Part shown: positions 39,746 through 53,199 of the stretch, in pieces
Layout: each line of letters begins with the position of its first letter
Position numbering within the stretch: position 1 is the stretch's first letter
NCBI GenBank assembly: GCA_036244855.1
Contig: BQKZ01000096.1
Span: 119,808-183,807, forward strand
Direction of reading: 5' to 3'
DNA from: Temnopleurus reevesii
Lineage: Eukaryota; Echinodermata; Echinoidea; Temnopleuroida; Temnopleuridae
DNA length: 64,000 bases
Program-made: the position numbers and the translations under genes
The notes under the pieces: generated by a model
What the model was told of the DNA's origin: nothing
Database searches by the model: none
The model's input: only the letters and a program-made list of their open reading frames with translations

Positions 39746-42359
39746 CCTCAGACCATCCTCCTGCATCCAAACATCTTCCTCTTGCCATCCTACCACTAAT
39801 TAACAGGAGGGCATCTTTACCTTGCAGCTATCAGGGGGTGGTTACTCAAAAGCATCTCAAGTCAAAATGGAGAACGCTTTTGGAAATGTTGTGAAATAGC
39901 ATATATTCACTGATGTAGTCATGACAATAGCTTCTAAAATGAGTCAAGAACCCACCAATGTGCATAGTTGGATAGGGAAGGACACTGTATATGGGTCTGG
40001 TATACAAAAACAAGATATATGGCTAAACTCTTCTTCAGCCTATAAACGGTGTTCACACATCCTCGTTGCCAGGATATCAATGAGAAATTATTTCTCCCAG
40101 AGGCTGACCGTTCACACCCTAGAGTACTTTCACCGAAGGGCGGGAGATTTTGCGTTTTGTCAACATAAAAGTTCAGCGATTCAAAGCCACGCTACAGCCG
40201 TAAAACCCGAGGATTTTAAGTCTGGAGATTGGAATCACCCCCAAAGAGAATTTCATAACAAGCCACACACATACTGAGCATGGGGGTGTCCCTCGGTCAC
40301 TAAGGCATGTGTAAACAGCATGACTGAGACAAGTATTATAATAATAATAAAACTCTTTCCAATGGGTTGTGCATGAAAGCAAACGTGTAGTTATTTCGTG
40401 GAACAGGCCCTAAATTGGAGAACCTAAAAGATAACAACGGGGTCATCTCCAATCCATAACACACCTGCCAATGGACAGCCTTCCGTTAACCCATTCATCA
40501 CCATACACAATATCCATAGGGATGCAGGACAGTCGGAAGGGGGTTCGGTAGTAGAGTGGTTAACATCATGCGTGGCTCAAGGCGCCCCATCTCTTTAATG
40601 CAGGCAGAGGCTTTTTACCTGCTTTTAGCAGGGATAACCATCTCTTGGGCTTCCCTCTTAAATGGAATCATCCCACAGAGAAAATTTCTTCACTTAGAAA
40701 AAAAAGTCCTGAAGTATAGTGTGAATGTCCTGAAGTATAGTGTGAATGTTATATGAAATACAAACCATGTTCAAGGCCAATGGGAATGTGCCCTTTGAAG
40801 GAAGAGTCAAGTAAAGCTTTAAGAAACAAAAGAGGAATTATGTAAGGCGGACTTTTAAAAATATGAAACATAAAATTATTTATAATTTTTGGTCTGCTTA
40901 CAATGCAAATATAATAAATGATCAATTAAAAATTATATCATGGGTATAAGGTCAAATACATTTTGAATTTAAAAGGAATTACAACTCATAATCCCGCTGT
41001 GTGAATAGTGTATCAAATGTTCAAGCCATATTCTAAAACCCCTTTCGTCTAAATTCAAGCAGCATTAATGAATAAAAATAGCAAATAATGTATGATAAAT
41101 TATTCTCTGCATTTATTTTTCATAACATATGAAAATCCTAGCAAATAAACTGCAGACTGCACAAGCTTTAGACCCTCATAATTCTTAAACCATGCGAGCA
41201 TTACAATTCGTTATGCTATTCACTGATGTATATATGGAAAGCACTTATAGAAATTGGTTTTCTTTTTTGCATGGCCAATTGAATCGTAATGCTGTATTAG
41301 ATTCTATACCAGCAGAATTCTAACAAGCATCTCGTATGCCTGCAACCATTTTTATAGATTTTGAGAGAAGGATATAAAATGGAGTACACAGAAAGAGAGG
41401 GGGGAGGGGGATAGAGAATGAATGAGCAAGAACGTTTTTATTCTTATACTTTACCAATGTACATAATCGTTGTGCAAATGTCATTGTGGTAGTTTAAAAC
41501 GAATAAAGCAAGCCTTCATCAATTCCACTTGAGTTAAAGAAAACAGCATGAAGAAAATATGGTGTGGAATTGAGCATAATTCAGAATTAAAATATAAATG
41601 CAACGTTTAATTTTTGCACTGATTTAGAAAATACTATAAGGGAAATCATATTCAATGAAAATAAATAGAGTAATACTACAGCCTTCAATGAATATCAAAG
41701 TTCGTTTGATATAATATAGAAAATTTATTGCTAGAAGTGAAATTCTGACTTTGCACATAACAAAAACGCAATGAGGAAGAAGCAATGGAATGATAGTTTT
41801 AGTCTTACTGTCCATTAAGACCAATCAAATGTCTTCAGCAAAATGTGTTCTTTCTAGACAGGTTTTGCATCATACATGTACATCTCTCTATAGAAGCTAG
41901 GCAGGTGACCACTCCAGATAGGTGGCCTTTATGAACTATTGCCTGACATGTCGTCTATATTCAAAATAACTTAGTAAAAAGAAAAGATACACGATTTAAT
42001 CAAATGCAACACTCTTGTGCACAAGAAATAGGATGACTTGCTTCTTATCATGAATCATGGTTTGTAGGTATAGAGTAATAAAATATATATATATATGACA
42101 ATTGGGGGGCATGAATAAAGTTCTGGTGAAGATAATAATTTCCTCATGAGGGCATTCATTAATTCTTACTTCTCTTCACCCAGGAAGTAAATTGGTAACT
42201 GCTCATTATGTTGGTATGATAAACTGTTTCATATTTGGAAACTCCGCTTCTCATAGCTATAGATGAAGGGTAATATTATGAATGTGCAAAATGCATCAGA
42301 CCATTATAAAACAAGCTACAGTGTATAAATTTTTAATTATATCTTATATTCTAATTTAC

Positions 42360-42596
42360 CTTGTGGGTAGATGTAAGGAGCTGGATATTTTGAGGAAGCA
42401 TGAATGCTGTTCGTCTATCAGCCAGTGAGGAGGGTGTTGTCCCGGCCAGAGCTGTGGCAGCGGCTACGGGGGACAGGTACCCGTAGCCCAGGTCCTGGAG
42501 CGCCAGTCTGGTGGGGTTGGGCGGGGCCAACTGTTTCTGTGGCAACGATGTAGATGAGAGCGATGCTAACGCAAGGGAAGCTGATGTCAGAGTCAT
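42360..42596 (-). CDS. Rbfox: alternative first coding exon of Rbfox, 79 codons
   Basis: The frame begins MTLTSASLALASLSS, includes GYGYLSPVAAATALAG, ends LTSTHK, and stops in phase 0 at the donor CACAAG|GTAAATTAG. An in-frame TAG sits immediately before the ATG (42597-42599), so this must be the first coding exon of any transcript using this frame. Codon content is GC-richer than the flanking intron, consistent with real coding sequence. It lies downstream of the 47-kb N-terminal exon, so its transcripts would splice to the 159-nt RRM exon and replace the Pro/Gln N-terminus with a Ser/Ala/Leu-rich one. A CCAAT motif on the minus strand at about 43372-43376 is upstream. No family domain is recognisable in the peptide. 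Confidence 0.75.
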
Positions 42597-42624
42597 CTAG
42601 TAGCAGAGCGTTTCTCTGTTAGCG

Positions 42625-43110
42625 CTTGAACAAGAGTTTGGTGTATGACAGTGAGCTTGAACGAGCACAAATGTTATTTAGCAACAGGGATCTGCAGAGT
42701 CCTTGTTTTATTAGTGTCATCAACTATTGATAATATAATCTAAAGCACCACAAGACCTGCTTGTAGTAAATTTCTCTTTTATTGCTTGAACAAGAATTTG
42801 ATGGATCGAGATGAACTTGGGGGAGCCCAAGAGCCGTTTAGCGACAATGATCTGCAATCTGTAGGTTCTTGTTATAATTGGTATCACCAATTATTGAAGA
42901 TGTGAAGCACCACTGCACCATTCGATTATCTAAAACTTTTATTCCGTAGGTTTTGTGAAAAGACAATCTCCTCCTCATAAGAAACAGCTGGACAATGACT
43001 TTCCAAGACAACCTGTTGCTTGAACAAGCCTCGAGAAGTTCAAACACAATAAGGATGAGCTTAGGAGCGCAGATTGACGAGACTGCTAGCAAACATCAGG
43101 GATACTCCTA
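42625..43110 (-). repeat. three diverged direct repeats upstream of the 42.4-kb first exon
   Basis: Segments beginning at about 42625, 42784 and 43018 each start with GCTTGAACAAG on the + strand. The first two continue with alignable text: ATGA..GAGCTTG / ATGAACTTGGGGGAGC, GTTTAGC, GATCTGCA, and a TATTGA..AAGCACCAC end. The third is shorter. They lie in the 5' UTR or proximal promoter region of the 42.4-kb alternative first exon, so they may be repeated regulatory modules. Confidence 0.55.
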
Positions 43111-43319
43111 TTGTCTTCATGTCCATCCTTGAAATTTGATCAAAATATCGATCGAGGATCCTGGAAGTCACAGCTATTTGTTACACTTGACTTGCATTGC
43201 TCACAATCGGCATACATTATGCATCAAAACAGACTACCTGCATGATTGTACAACAGTAACTGGTAAGAGATAATAGGAGATTGAAGCATATCCACGTATT
43301 TAAACACAAGAGGGGGGAG

Positions 43320-43850
43320 TGTCCCTTTGAACTCCACAACATATGCCTCGCGAAGCGTGAAGCGTTAGCTGATTGGCAAGCCCAAAGTGTTTATGTAAAA
43401 TATGAGCGTGAACTGTGATCGGATAGCAACGAGCATGGATGAGTTACAACGTGACGATGCTGGGAAGAAGTCAGCTACAAGTCAACCGCACCACTCATTC
43501 AGCCGTCCGAACAGCCAGCCGGTTGCTTTCCCTCACTCAATCGCTTTCTCTCCGCTGACGAGTCCTCGTAGTCGGTTACAGCATGATGTACATGCATAAG
43601 TGCCTGCAATCATGCCTGTGTGTACACATAAACACTGTATGCATACATGCTTCACAGTCATCCCCTCCGCTAACACACACACAAACATGGCATAACTTTC
43701 CCCCCAATCACCTGGCAGGAAGGCGGAAAGTCCCAAACATATCCCATAATGCAGCGGGCTTTGGGACGCTCTCTGACCCCTCGTCTGTCATCTCATTTGC
43801 ATATTTTGCCTTACATCCACGCATTCTGACTGAGTTAAGGGTCAAAGGGC
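43320..43850 (-). promoter_or_regulatory. candidate promoter/upstream region of the 42.4-kb first exon
   Basis: GC-richer than its surroundings, with a minus-strand CCAAT (GCCAATCAG at about 43370-43378), an ATTTGCAT octamer at 43796-43803 on the + strand, and a cluster of CG dinucleotides at 43500-43600. The + strand frame of 66 codons here has no recognisable product. Confidence 0.4.
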
Positions 43851-44044
43851 ATTTGCTATTAGGTGTATCTACCCCTTTATAGTATGTGTTATAAATGAAT
43901 ATCAGGAGGATAAACCATTAGAATTCTACAGGAAATTATTTGCCAACTGTAATGAAAAACCATCAAACCAGGGTGTAATTTCATACCAATCAATCAATAT
44001 TCATATCTTACTCAGATTCTAACAGCATAAAAGACAAAGAGTTG

Positions 44045-44195
44045 TAAGGAAGAGAGGAGAAAGAGAGAGAGGAGAAAGAGAGAGAGAGAAAGAAAGGGGA
44101 ATGAGTCATAACGAGGGAAGAAACTCTTAGAAAACAAATATCAGCACGAGAGAGAGAGAAAGAGAGAGAGAAAAAAAGAGCGAAAAAATGAAAGG
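44045..44195. repeat. GA-rich low-complexity tract
   Basis: GAGAGAGAAAGA units in two blocks. Confidence 0.85.
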
Positions 44196-46340
44196 GATGA
44201 CAAGACTGCTAAAACAAAAAATGCCACTACTTAAAGTGCTACATAAATAATTCAGACAGTAGAACCAATGTGTAAGTTAATTTTGATAAATCTTACTATT
44301 CCCTGGAACGTCAATAAATCTCATAAAAATCAATGAGACGAGAAGACACCATCTGAAATATACCCAATCAAAACATAGAGGAAATGCATTATTTCATATC
44401 TGAAATAAATAAAAAAAGGGTAACATATGCTCCTAATTGTGTCATCCATCTCCACCTATCTTTTACACCTAAAATGAGATGAAATTTCAGAGCTGGAACC
44501 AATAGTGATGGGATGCCAGATGGGAATTATAGCTTTCAATATAAATGGGATTCTCATCATTTGTCTCCTGCTGAGGGAAGGGGGGGGGGGGGGAAGGAGA
44601 GGAAGGGAGAGTTTTCTGTCGTCTTGTTTGTGATATAGCCATGCGGAACCGACGCTGATAGGGCTGCTGACGCGGGCCACTGAACAAGCCCAGATCAATT
44701 TTTAATCACGATGACTGGGCATGCTTCCCGACAGGGTGGCAATGACATGAGGGGAAGGGCGAGAGGATTGGGTGGGGGATTGGTGCCTGGGGACCCTGGG
44801 GAGGGGTTGGTGCGAAAGGGGCAATTGCGGGAGGGGGGAATGTAAAATGGCAACTTTCATTTTCAAAAAAAAGAAAATAAACTTCATAATAAAACTGTGG
44901 AATTTCAAGTAGATTCCCTTCAATGAATGTCATGTCCTATTTATGTAATTGATGACTTAACAGTAATTACTAAACATCACTTTGTAGAACAAAGAGCTAT
45001 TAATAAAATATAAAATAAAGGTTGTCATGGGCCACTGGTGATCATTAGAAAATAATGCAAGTTAAAAAATACTGTGATTTTGGCTATATAACTACAAAAA
45101 ATGCAAAACCAACAGAGTTATGTCTCCATCCTGCCTCTATCCAAACCATCATTCAACCCCCCCCCCCCCCCCACCACCACCACATAGAAAGGGGTTGCTC
45201 GGAAGTCATTTGATATATAAAATGATATTGCCAAACGGATGTGATGTTCTCTCAATTAATTCTAAATTGAATACCCGCAGGGCATCATCCTTTATCAGAG
45301 GTTGGTGAGAGCCTCCTGCAGAGGTACATCTGCGGCCATATTTGTATGATTTCCATATTACAAAGATGCCTGATGTACTGCTCTCTAATGTTATAATGTT
45401 TAAAGATAGAAATATAATGGGAAAAGTTCTATTGAATTGATCCAGATCATGCTGCACTTGACCCAGGTGCAAAAAATAGGAATGGCAGCACATTTTCTTA
45501 AAAGGAAGGACGTTATAAAGCTGGCTTTGTATACTGACAGGTTTCAATGTTCTGGTCTCACATGCCATATGTTAATATGTGAACATCACTCTATCGAAAC
45601 ATTATTAGGTGGGTTTTTTCATTCTTTTTAACATTTCTTTTATATCCACAGCAACATCAATCAATCAGGAGGTTTTTCATGAAGCTTGTAGCAGTGACTA
45701 TTAGTCAGCGCTGACTAAATCATTGATTTTGATTGGATGAAAAGCAATATCCTATGTTAATTTTGGAGAATGACTGCAACAAACTTTCGGAGATCCTTGG
45801 AAACTCATTTACGTAGCATTGGAGCAAGTCGTATCCTGATTATTTGTTTTCATCCATAATATGAATATGAATAAAAATTACTCTAGCAAAGCACCCAATT
45901 CAACTTTTCACGACAATGACATAGGATCAAGTGATAAAATGCCCCAAATAGCAAAGGTACATTTATGCAAGACACATCCTCCCATTCACTTCACTCCAGG
46001 TACAAACTTCTCCACCTTTTGGGGCAAAGAAGGCGGTTGTAGATACAAAACACCAAATCCCCCCTCGTCGTTTTAGACGGCAGACATTTGTCAGAGAAGA
46101 AGACGAACACGTCAAAGTAGGTATCAACACGAGTCAATCAATACCATTTTGGCGTGTTGAGTTCCATTTGATGAAGTCTCTTCAACGCAAAAGAGAAAGC
46201 AGTTTAAGAGCGGTAAAATAAAGCGGCCGAGGCGATAAAGTGTCCGCTTAATTGGCACTTGACATCCCAACGCCACGCATCCTAAACCTCCTCCTCGCTT
46301 GAAGGGAGATGTTTCCAGACTTACTCTCAATCTCTCTTAT

Positions 46341-46471
46341 ACCCTGGTCACATAGGACTCCCGGAAGCAACCCGATTCAACACAACTCTTTGTTAATTCA
46401 CAGTTAACTGCCTCCAAACAAAGAGTCATGTTGAATCGTGTTGCTTCAGCGGCCCTATGTGACCGGGGCTT
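46341..46471. mobile_element. hairpin MITE, about 130 bp
   Basis: CCCTGGTCACATAGG ... GAAGCAACCCGATTCAACAC on the left pairs with GTGTTGAATCGTGTTGCTTC ... CCTATGTGACCGGGG-type sequence on the right (imperfect), with AACTCTTTGTT / AACAAAGAGT near the centre. It is a foldback element. Confidence 0.8.
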
Positions 46472-46950
46472 TAGAAGAAGTGGAATTTAAAGCTTTCGAC
46501 CCATGTTGGGATTTGTATATGAGAGGAGGTTGTACATGGTTAAGTTGCTCAGGGTTTTTCACAGCCTTTTCAGGACTGAAAAATTGTCATTGCAAATTGG
46601 CGATGATTACTGTATTCATAGCGAGAATCAATGTCAGTGCTAGTTCCTTAGATTGTATATTAATCAAAATTTGAGGAAATCGATATCGTTCAGCCAAGAA
46701 GCACAATTCTTGTCAGAGCACCCTCTCATGCTCAATGCGCAGAGCACTTGCTCAGAGCAAAGAGAAATCATTCAATTTGCTGTACAAGTTTCCTATAAGA
46801 ACTGGCAATTGTGAAAGACAAAACACAATCTGAACGTGAACAAATGAAAATCAATTATTTTTTAGGTCAAAAGCGCTATTCTCTCTATGTGTTGCCTCCC
46901 TAGCTTTCTGTGAAATTACAAAAATTACTCAAAATGGATTGATGACTTAC

Positions 46951-47298
46951 AGGTTGGGGACTGAGGAGGTTTGGTTGTGACGTTGCGCCAGTCTGTTCTG
47001 CTCCAGCTTGTGCCGCGGCCGCTGCGGCCTGTGCTTGTGAGAACTGTTCCGCCGTCTGTGTGTAGCCCGGCGGGACTTCGCCCGGTTGTGAGTATGCTGC
47101 TGGTAACGCCACAGGTTGCTCTCCTGGCTGTGCCTGCTGAGGTACGGGGGCTGGGGCGGGTGGGTAGGCTGCTGGAGGCTGTGCACCGGGTGGGGGCTGC
47201 TGGTACGCTTCGATGCCGTTCTGTGGGGCAGCAAACTGTGGTTGGTAGACGGAGCCCGGAGGAAGCTGGGGCTGCCCTGCCATCATGTGTGGGTGCTG
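46951..47298 (-). CDS. Rbfox: Rbfox N-terminal Pro/Gln/Ala-rich exon, about 345-348 nt
   Basis: The exon reads (Q)HPHMMAGQPQLPPGSVYQP, then QFAAPQNGIEAYQQPP, a Pro/Ala/Gln-rich stretch, an AQAAAAAAQ alanine run, and ends NLLSPQP. QFAAPQNGIEAY aligns with vertebrate Fox QFAPPQNGIPAEY, which fixes the exon as the standard Fox N-terminal exon. The donor is CCCCAACCT|GTAAGTC at 46950/46951, in phase 0. The acceptor is a tandem catccagcag, so the exon starts at 47298 or 47295 with or without one Gln. Both the 54.4-kb and 50.5-kb first exons end in phase 0 and can join it. Transcripts with a non-coding first exon could instead start at the internal MM. The region is intrinsically disordered by composition. 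Confidence 0.9.
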
Positions 47299-47301
47299 CT
47301 G
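47296..47301 (-). promoter_or_regulatory. tandem NAGNAG 3' splice site
   Basis: The minus-strand acceptor reads ccagcag|CACCCAC, offering two AGs three bases apart. Use of the upstream AG adds one Gln codon before HPHMMAG. This is the classic NAGNAG alternative-acceptor arrangement and would not change the frame. Confidence 0.7.
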
Positions 47302-49278
47302 GATGATATAATAAAAGAAAAAGAAATTAGATTTAATTCATTTTGGTCTAATAATTTTGTTCTTATCTTAATATCAACTACACATTACAAAAATGGAACA
47401 TTTCTTCAAGTAGTCCTTGAATAAATAGAAGTCTCAACAAACAAAATGCATTCTCGTTTTTCATAAATTAAAAATAATAGATAAAGCAAACCTAATAAAT
47501 AAAAAATGTTAAACTCTTACAAAACTGTAAGCTAATTCGTAAAAGCTTCATAGAAAAGTACTGAGAACGTACTATTGTATTGTAATATTGTATATATTTT
47601 CATTGATACAGAGGGGATAATCTATATAATGATTGGTATAAAACTAAAAACTATTGACATTTCATAAATATGAAGTCCAAAATACCATGAAACAAAATCT
47701 AAAATCATTTTTTTAGTAAATGTCCTAAAGGAAACTAAACAATCTTGGCATAGCAAAATAAAATGCAGAAAAGAGGGTTAAAGACTTTCTAAGAACAGGA
47801 AATAACTGCATCTACGGCTGCCGAATAGTAAAATGTCATTCTAAAACATGGTAACATATGTAGAGTATATATGTGGGTAGAGGTCTGATAGATGTGCCAG
47901 ATGTAAATAAACCACAAGCAAAAACACAATGTGATGCACTGATATTTCCAAACCAGTACATATCTAAGGAATGAATGTTTCCATGTACACAAATAATAAG
48001 CTAACTGTTTCTGAGAGAAACAAATATAGTGATAACTTGATGCAAAGTACATTTTTGTAGGAAAAAGAAAATAACAATGTCTTTATGGGCAAAATAAAGC
48101 TAAAAAGATTAGAAGTTTCATACTACTTCTACTACATGTAATATACAACATCTATAATGTTTCAATATGCAAGAAGAAAAGAGAAGTACAACTGAAGAAC
48201 CAATCCTCTTTTCTTCTTCAAATGCAGCATCCAAGAAAAAGCTGACCAGTAACTATTCTCAAAGCTGGGGACAGAGCCCTTTAGATTTTTGTTATACTGC
48301 CCTCTGTTGGGCAAAGCATTACAACAAGAGACCCAACAAGGATGTATTGCTTCAATGTAGGTGGTGTTTCATGCACTGGAAAGAAAGTATGTGATACAAC
48401 AATTCAGGAGTGTCTATTTTTAAGATCACTGGAATGCTATACCCGCAATTGAATCATCACGTCTACAAATCTTCTCTGAAGGGGGAATGGAAATTGATTG
48501 TCTGCCCATGACATACATACGTCAATCATTAAATGCTATTCTTGGACTTACGACAGGGATGATGAATGGAATTAAACAAAAATAGAGTCCCAATCTTATA
48601 TTAGGATAGAAAGTCAACACAAACTTCAAAATAGATTTTGGTTATGTCAATCTACTGAAGATGTAGACTTATTATTAGTCTAGCAAGAATAATAAGAACA
48701 ACATGGGATAATGCCATGATGATGACGATGATTATGATGATGTCGATGATGATGATGATGATGACAATAATGACGAAGATGGATAATTTGTTTCTGGAAC
48801 ATAATTGTTACAATTCTTAAATGCATAATATTCATAACTAAATGAAACAAAATCTACAGACTGAATATTACAAGACAAAATTAAGCATAGGCTCCCTTAA
48901 CATCTCATACCATATGTTTTAGCTAAACACAAATGAGAGAAATGTACAAGAAAACACAAATGCCCGTAGGAAGAATGATTTAATTGTCATCCCAAACGCT
49001 GCTGTAATCTCATGAAAAGTACACTGACACAAAGGTGACTTATATGAATCTAAAAGCTCACCAGAATTGAATCTGTCTTGCAAATGCATTTCAATCTTTA
49101 GATGCATTTATCAAGAGATTTATCTCAGGATTGTGAAATTGACTATTCGGGAAGAGTTGTTATGGTAGATGTAAATAATGTACAAAAATGAAATGGACTT
49201 TCAACCCATTCATACTTCTTTGGTGATTTAAATTTTTCTCGTCCTGCATATTATCTGATATGGCTAGGAAAAACATCT

Positions 49279-49411
49279 GGTCCCTATTGCATAAAAAGCT
49301 CAGAAAATTAAACGCAAGTCCTAAATACGCAATCCTGATTGGTTGAAAACGGAGTTGTGTTAAATTTTCTGGCTTGCGTTCAAACGCAACTTTTTATGCA
49401 ATAGGGCCCTG
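49279..49411. mobile_element. hairpin MITE, 133 bp, TIR GGTCCCTATTGCATAAAAAG
   Basis: The left terminus GGTCCCTATTGCATAAAAAG pairs with CTTTTTATGCAATAGGGCCC at the right terminus. ACGCAAGTC / GGCTTGCGTT and AAAATTTAACAC-type segments continue the pairing towards the centre. Confidence 0.85.
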
Positions 49412-50508
49412 GTGTGCACCCGGTTGTTCATCATATACACTGTAAGCGTGAGTGGGGTATTAATTGTGCACAGGTATATCTTGAGAACATGATTTGCAAG
49501 AATATAATAGTGAATTTCTAAACTTTGCTATAAAAAGTTCTTTAGAATATTCAATGATTGGAAAATGTATTCTTCGAAAAAGTAACAGAAATTTTGGATT
49601 ATACTCAAAGTATGGTGTTTCACAATTCATTGTCATCTTGTGTCATTGCGCAACCATTTCCCAACTTCTAGCGCATGCAAAAGCTCATCATTCAGCAATA
49701 TCAATTCCCTCTCTATAACATTGTATTAGGAGACGAGACGTACATCTACATGTAGTCTAACTATCTGGTACACACATACACTGTGCAGAGCTATCAGTGT
49801 ATCCCCACTTCACCATACATGTACCCTCATTTCACAATTAAAAATCAAAACCAAACAAAATGCAATGGACACCTCCATGGATTCATGTAAAATTATTCAA
49901 ACAATGATTCTCAGTGATACAGATTAATTGTGGGCCAGTTGAGGGAAATTCACATGATTATAAAATAATGGGCATTCGATTGAAAACATAAACTGGATTT
50001 ACGCCATGCTTCCCAAGTAGGAGTACATGTACAGAGTAACAGAACCCATTATGGAAATCATTATCACAATGCTCAGTATGAAATTCACAGAATGTCAAGT
50101 TCACGGGAGCTGCAACTATTCCAAGGCTAAGTAGCCCCAACAAGAAATCTTGCCAACATTAGCAGCATGCTCCGACTGATTAGAAGCAAATGTTTTTTAA
50201 TCTATCCCTGCGATGCTCGCGAGAGAAAGCATTAATCAAATGATCATTTTCTAGCACAGCTGATCTGTATACCATGAACAGTGACATAAATAGATGTAGA
50301 GTTCGATCGGGACGCGATGATCATCACGTCGAGAAATGTCTACCGCCAACATGATTTAGCGCCTTCATCAAAAACACATTCCCTCACACTTAAACATCAT
50401 AAATACGTAGCCAGACGGATGAATGGTATAAACGGATGAAAAATAGAAATAGAAAAAATTCTTAAGATGGTTCAGAGGGCGGATAGATTCAGATGGAAAA
50501 GTCATTAC

Positions 50509-50523
50509 CTTCTCTGCAGCCAT
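50509..50523 (-). CDS. Rbfox: candidate alternative first coding exon of Rbfox (MAAEK)
   Basis: The minus strand reads ATGGCTGCAGAGAAG|GTAATGAC, five codons ending in phase 0 at a GTAATG donor. An in-frame TAG is two codons upstream (50527-50529), so the ATG is the first in frame. The short peptide would be joined to (Q)HPHMMAGQPQ of the 47-kb exon. The 5' UTR and promoter should lie in 50524-51000, which is GC-richer than average and holds a TTTGCAAAT octamer-like motif near 50997. So short a peptide cannot be recognised by homology; the support is reading frame, donor and position. Confidence 0.5.
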
Positions 50524-51000
50524 ATGCTAATGAAAAGACGACGCCCGTTGCGGCGATCACCAGACACGAGGAACCAATCACCAGCTGATGATGTTATCGT
50601 AAACAGGGAATATTAAAACAAAATCTCAACAGAAGGCCGTGAGATGATGATGACACGCAGAAGGACAACTGCGATTATCGCAAGCGTCCGCTCAACAACA
50701 CCAAAACCGTATGGATAAAAATGAAATACAGAGAGGACATCCAACAAAGGAAAGCATAATCTTGAACTAGCTGGTAGGAGGATGGGGATGTTGATGATGA
50801 GATGTGGCTTAAATGGTGGCTCCAGATTAACGTTGGGATGTAAAAAGAAGTCGGGAAGAGGGCCTCTATGACAGATTTATAGTCTTAGGATGGGCTGCCG
50901 AGGTGTCATAGTCATCGAACACGCTCCGGTAAGGTTCGGACGGAAAGCCATCTTTGCGTGACAGCCAACCGAGCACGCTTGGCTGCCCACTTTAATTTGC
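50524..51000 (-). promoter_or_regulatory. candidate 5' UTR/promoter of the MAAEK exon
   Basis: GC-richer sequence (GACGACGCCCGTTGCGGCGATC at the left, ACACGCTCCGGTAAGG near 50920) ends in an AATTTGCAAAT octamer-like motif near 50996. The position upstream of an in-frame ATG and donor suggests a promoter. No TATA box is evident. Confidence 0.4.
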
Positions 51001-51034
51001 AAATGTTACCCATCCATAAGGAAGGTTTTACCCT

Positions 51035-51260
51035 CATCTATTCTCTTTCTCTCTCACTCTCTCCCTCTGGATTACCCGTACATGCATGTACACACACACA
51101 TACATACATAGTCTAATACTCTCTCTTTTTCACTCTTTCTCTACCTCTCTCTCTCTCTGGATTATCAGTACCTATACATGTACATGCATACACACATAGT
51201 CTAACTCTCTCTCCCTCTCTCTCTCCATCTCTCTCATTATCCCTAACCCCTCCCCTATCC
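51035..51260. repeat. CT-rich microsatellite with CATACA segments
   Basis: (CTCTCT)n blocks alternate with ACACATACATAC and a repeated CTCTGGATTA..CAGTAC..TACATG phrase at about 51065 and 51157. Confidence 0.85.
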
Positions 51261-53199
51261 TCATCCTCATCTGTACCCATCTCACTTACACACAATATAC
51301 AAATACACGCATGCAGAGAGGGAGAAAAGTTAAACGATAGAAGAAAAACTAATTAGCCCATACTCCGCGTGGTGCAATTATATTAGTATTCATGGGAGGT
51401 ATATGCCTCCAAGTAATATGACAGCTTCAGGTTTAAAGTAAAATCAAGATCCTTCTTATTGACAACAAATTTCCGCATCGTGCGCAAAGCATTATTCAGA
51501 GGTATAGTTCGTCACCTGTAAACAATACTAACAATTAGACTAACTTATATTATATCAATTCCTGAAACGTGTATAAAACATGGTCACAATCACCGAATTG
51601 GATGGTTACCCTGGCCAGGAATATCAATCCATTTGCCAAGAATAAGAATTACAAATTGTTTGATTGGGTTAAGAACTGACTTATAACAGCCATATGGCAT
51701 CAGATTTTTAGAAACTTAATCTACATGTATATCATTACTTCCCTTGCCGTTTAATTAAATTTTGTTTGTTTTTAAATTGATAGATGATAAAGCTACAATT
51801 GCCTTGAAACAATCTAGATCTGTTTATATCGATCGATTGAATATTTGTTTGGCAAATTCAAAGATGTAATAATCTCCTGCTAATAAAGTTTTAGCAACCT
51901 CCTGTGCCCCTACATATATATTGTAAGCACACACAAAATACGCACACAAACAAAAATTACTTTATAGGTCGGCTATATACAGTGTATGTGTACATTTCTT
52001 GAGATATTTATCAATAATAAAACACTGATGATTGAAAACATTACTCATAAATATCTGAAGAATTCCAATTTCAACATTTTTATCCCTCTCACAGCATAAT
52101 TACACACCTCTAGTACAGAAAAGATAAATATTAATTATTCAAACATTCACGACATTAAGAATGCATAAAGGCCACTGTAACAGCAGAAATTTTGCCACGT
52201 TTTGGGTGTCGAGGATGGCCTGTCTGTCGATTATGCAGCTAACATTGTTACAGTGTATGAATAAATCTTCTTTATAATAGGAATTCCTATTAATATGTCT
52301 CTATTTTATTTGTAAGTCTTCTATTTGATGCAATGAAGGCAATGAATAAATTATGTTTTGAATGTCAACTACATGCACTTACTTACCCACCAATGTCACC
52401 ACAAAACATTCAAATTCCACAGTGTAAATAATTTTTTGGTCCTACTAACTTTCCAAAATCTACACTGTATGTATGATTTATTTATAATTTCTATTTGTCA
52501 GATTGAAATTGGTAATCAAAAAACGAAACAAAGATATCATGTACTGCAAACTACATTGCTACATTGGCCGGGATATGAATGTGTCATTTCCTTTTCTGTG
52601 TATTGCTATGGTAACCGACTAATTATCTTTGTTATTTGATACTAAGGCAAGTCGGTCTTTAAATATGACAGGAACTCTTTCACAACGAAAATTGCATCAG
52701 TTACCCCCCCACAGGATTTTCCACTATTTTCAAGAGAATAGATGTGTGTATAACCCCCCCCCCTAAAAATTATAAGAGCTTCTTTACTATTCATTACATA
52801 TATGTTGCCTACAACAATTGATTTATTTAATAGTTCATAGTCTAATGTTATCTTATACTACATTCAAGTTACATGTACGTTGAATAGGTGGATATACATC
52901 AGCTGTATCAGAAAAAAGAAAATTGAAGAAAACAAAACAGCCAGTGTGCCGATTCACTCCAGAAAAGGCCAGCGGTTTCCAGGCAAAACACTGGCTACAT
53001 GTACATGTAAATCATGTGTAAGTTGAAAAAGAAATAGAAACATTACAAACACTTAAAGCAAGTTAAGCCCCCATTAACACTCCCTGTCCATCAAACCTAT
53101 CCCTATTACCCTATAGCTATGTATCATCCTCCTAAATAAGACTCCAGTAAAAGCAAATACACCATTGTGTAAATGTCTATTGAGACAGGAGAGAACAAA

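Noticed and set aside
40542..40600. GGTAGTAGAGTGGTTAAC, resembling a tRNA/SINE A box
   Set aside because: No B box follows at the expected distance and no SINE body was recognised.
48710..48790. Possible CRISPR-like short repeats (GATGATGAT)
   Set aside because: Simple trinucleotide microsatellite; the genome is eukaryotic.
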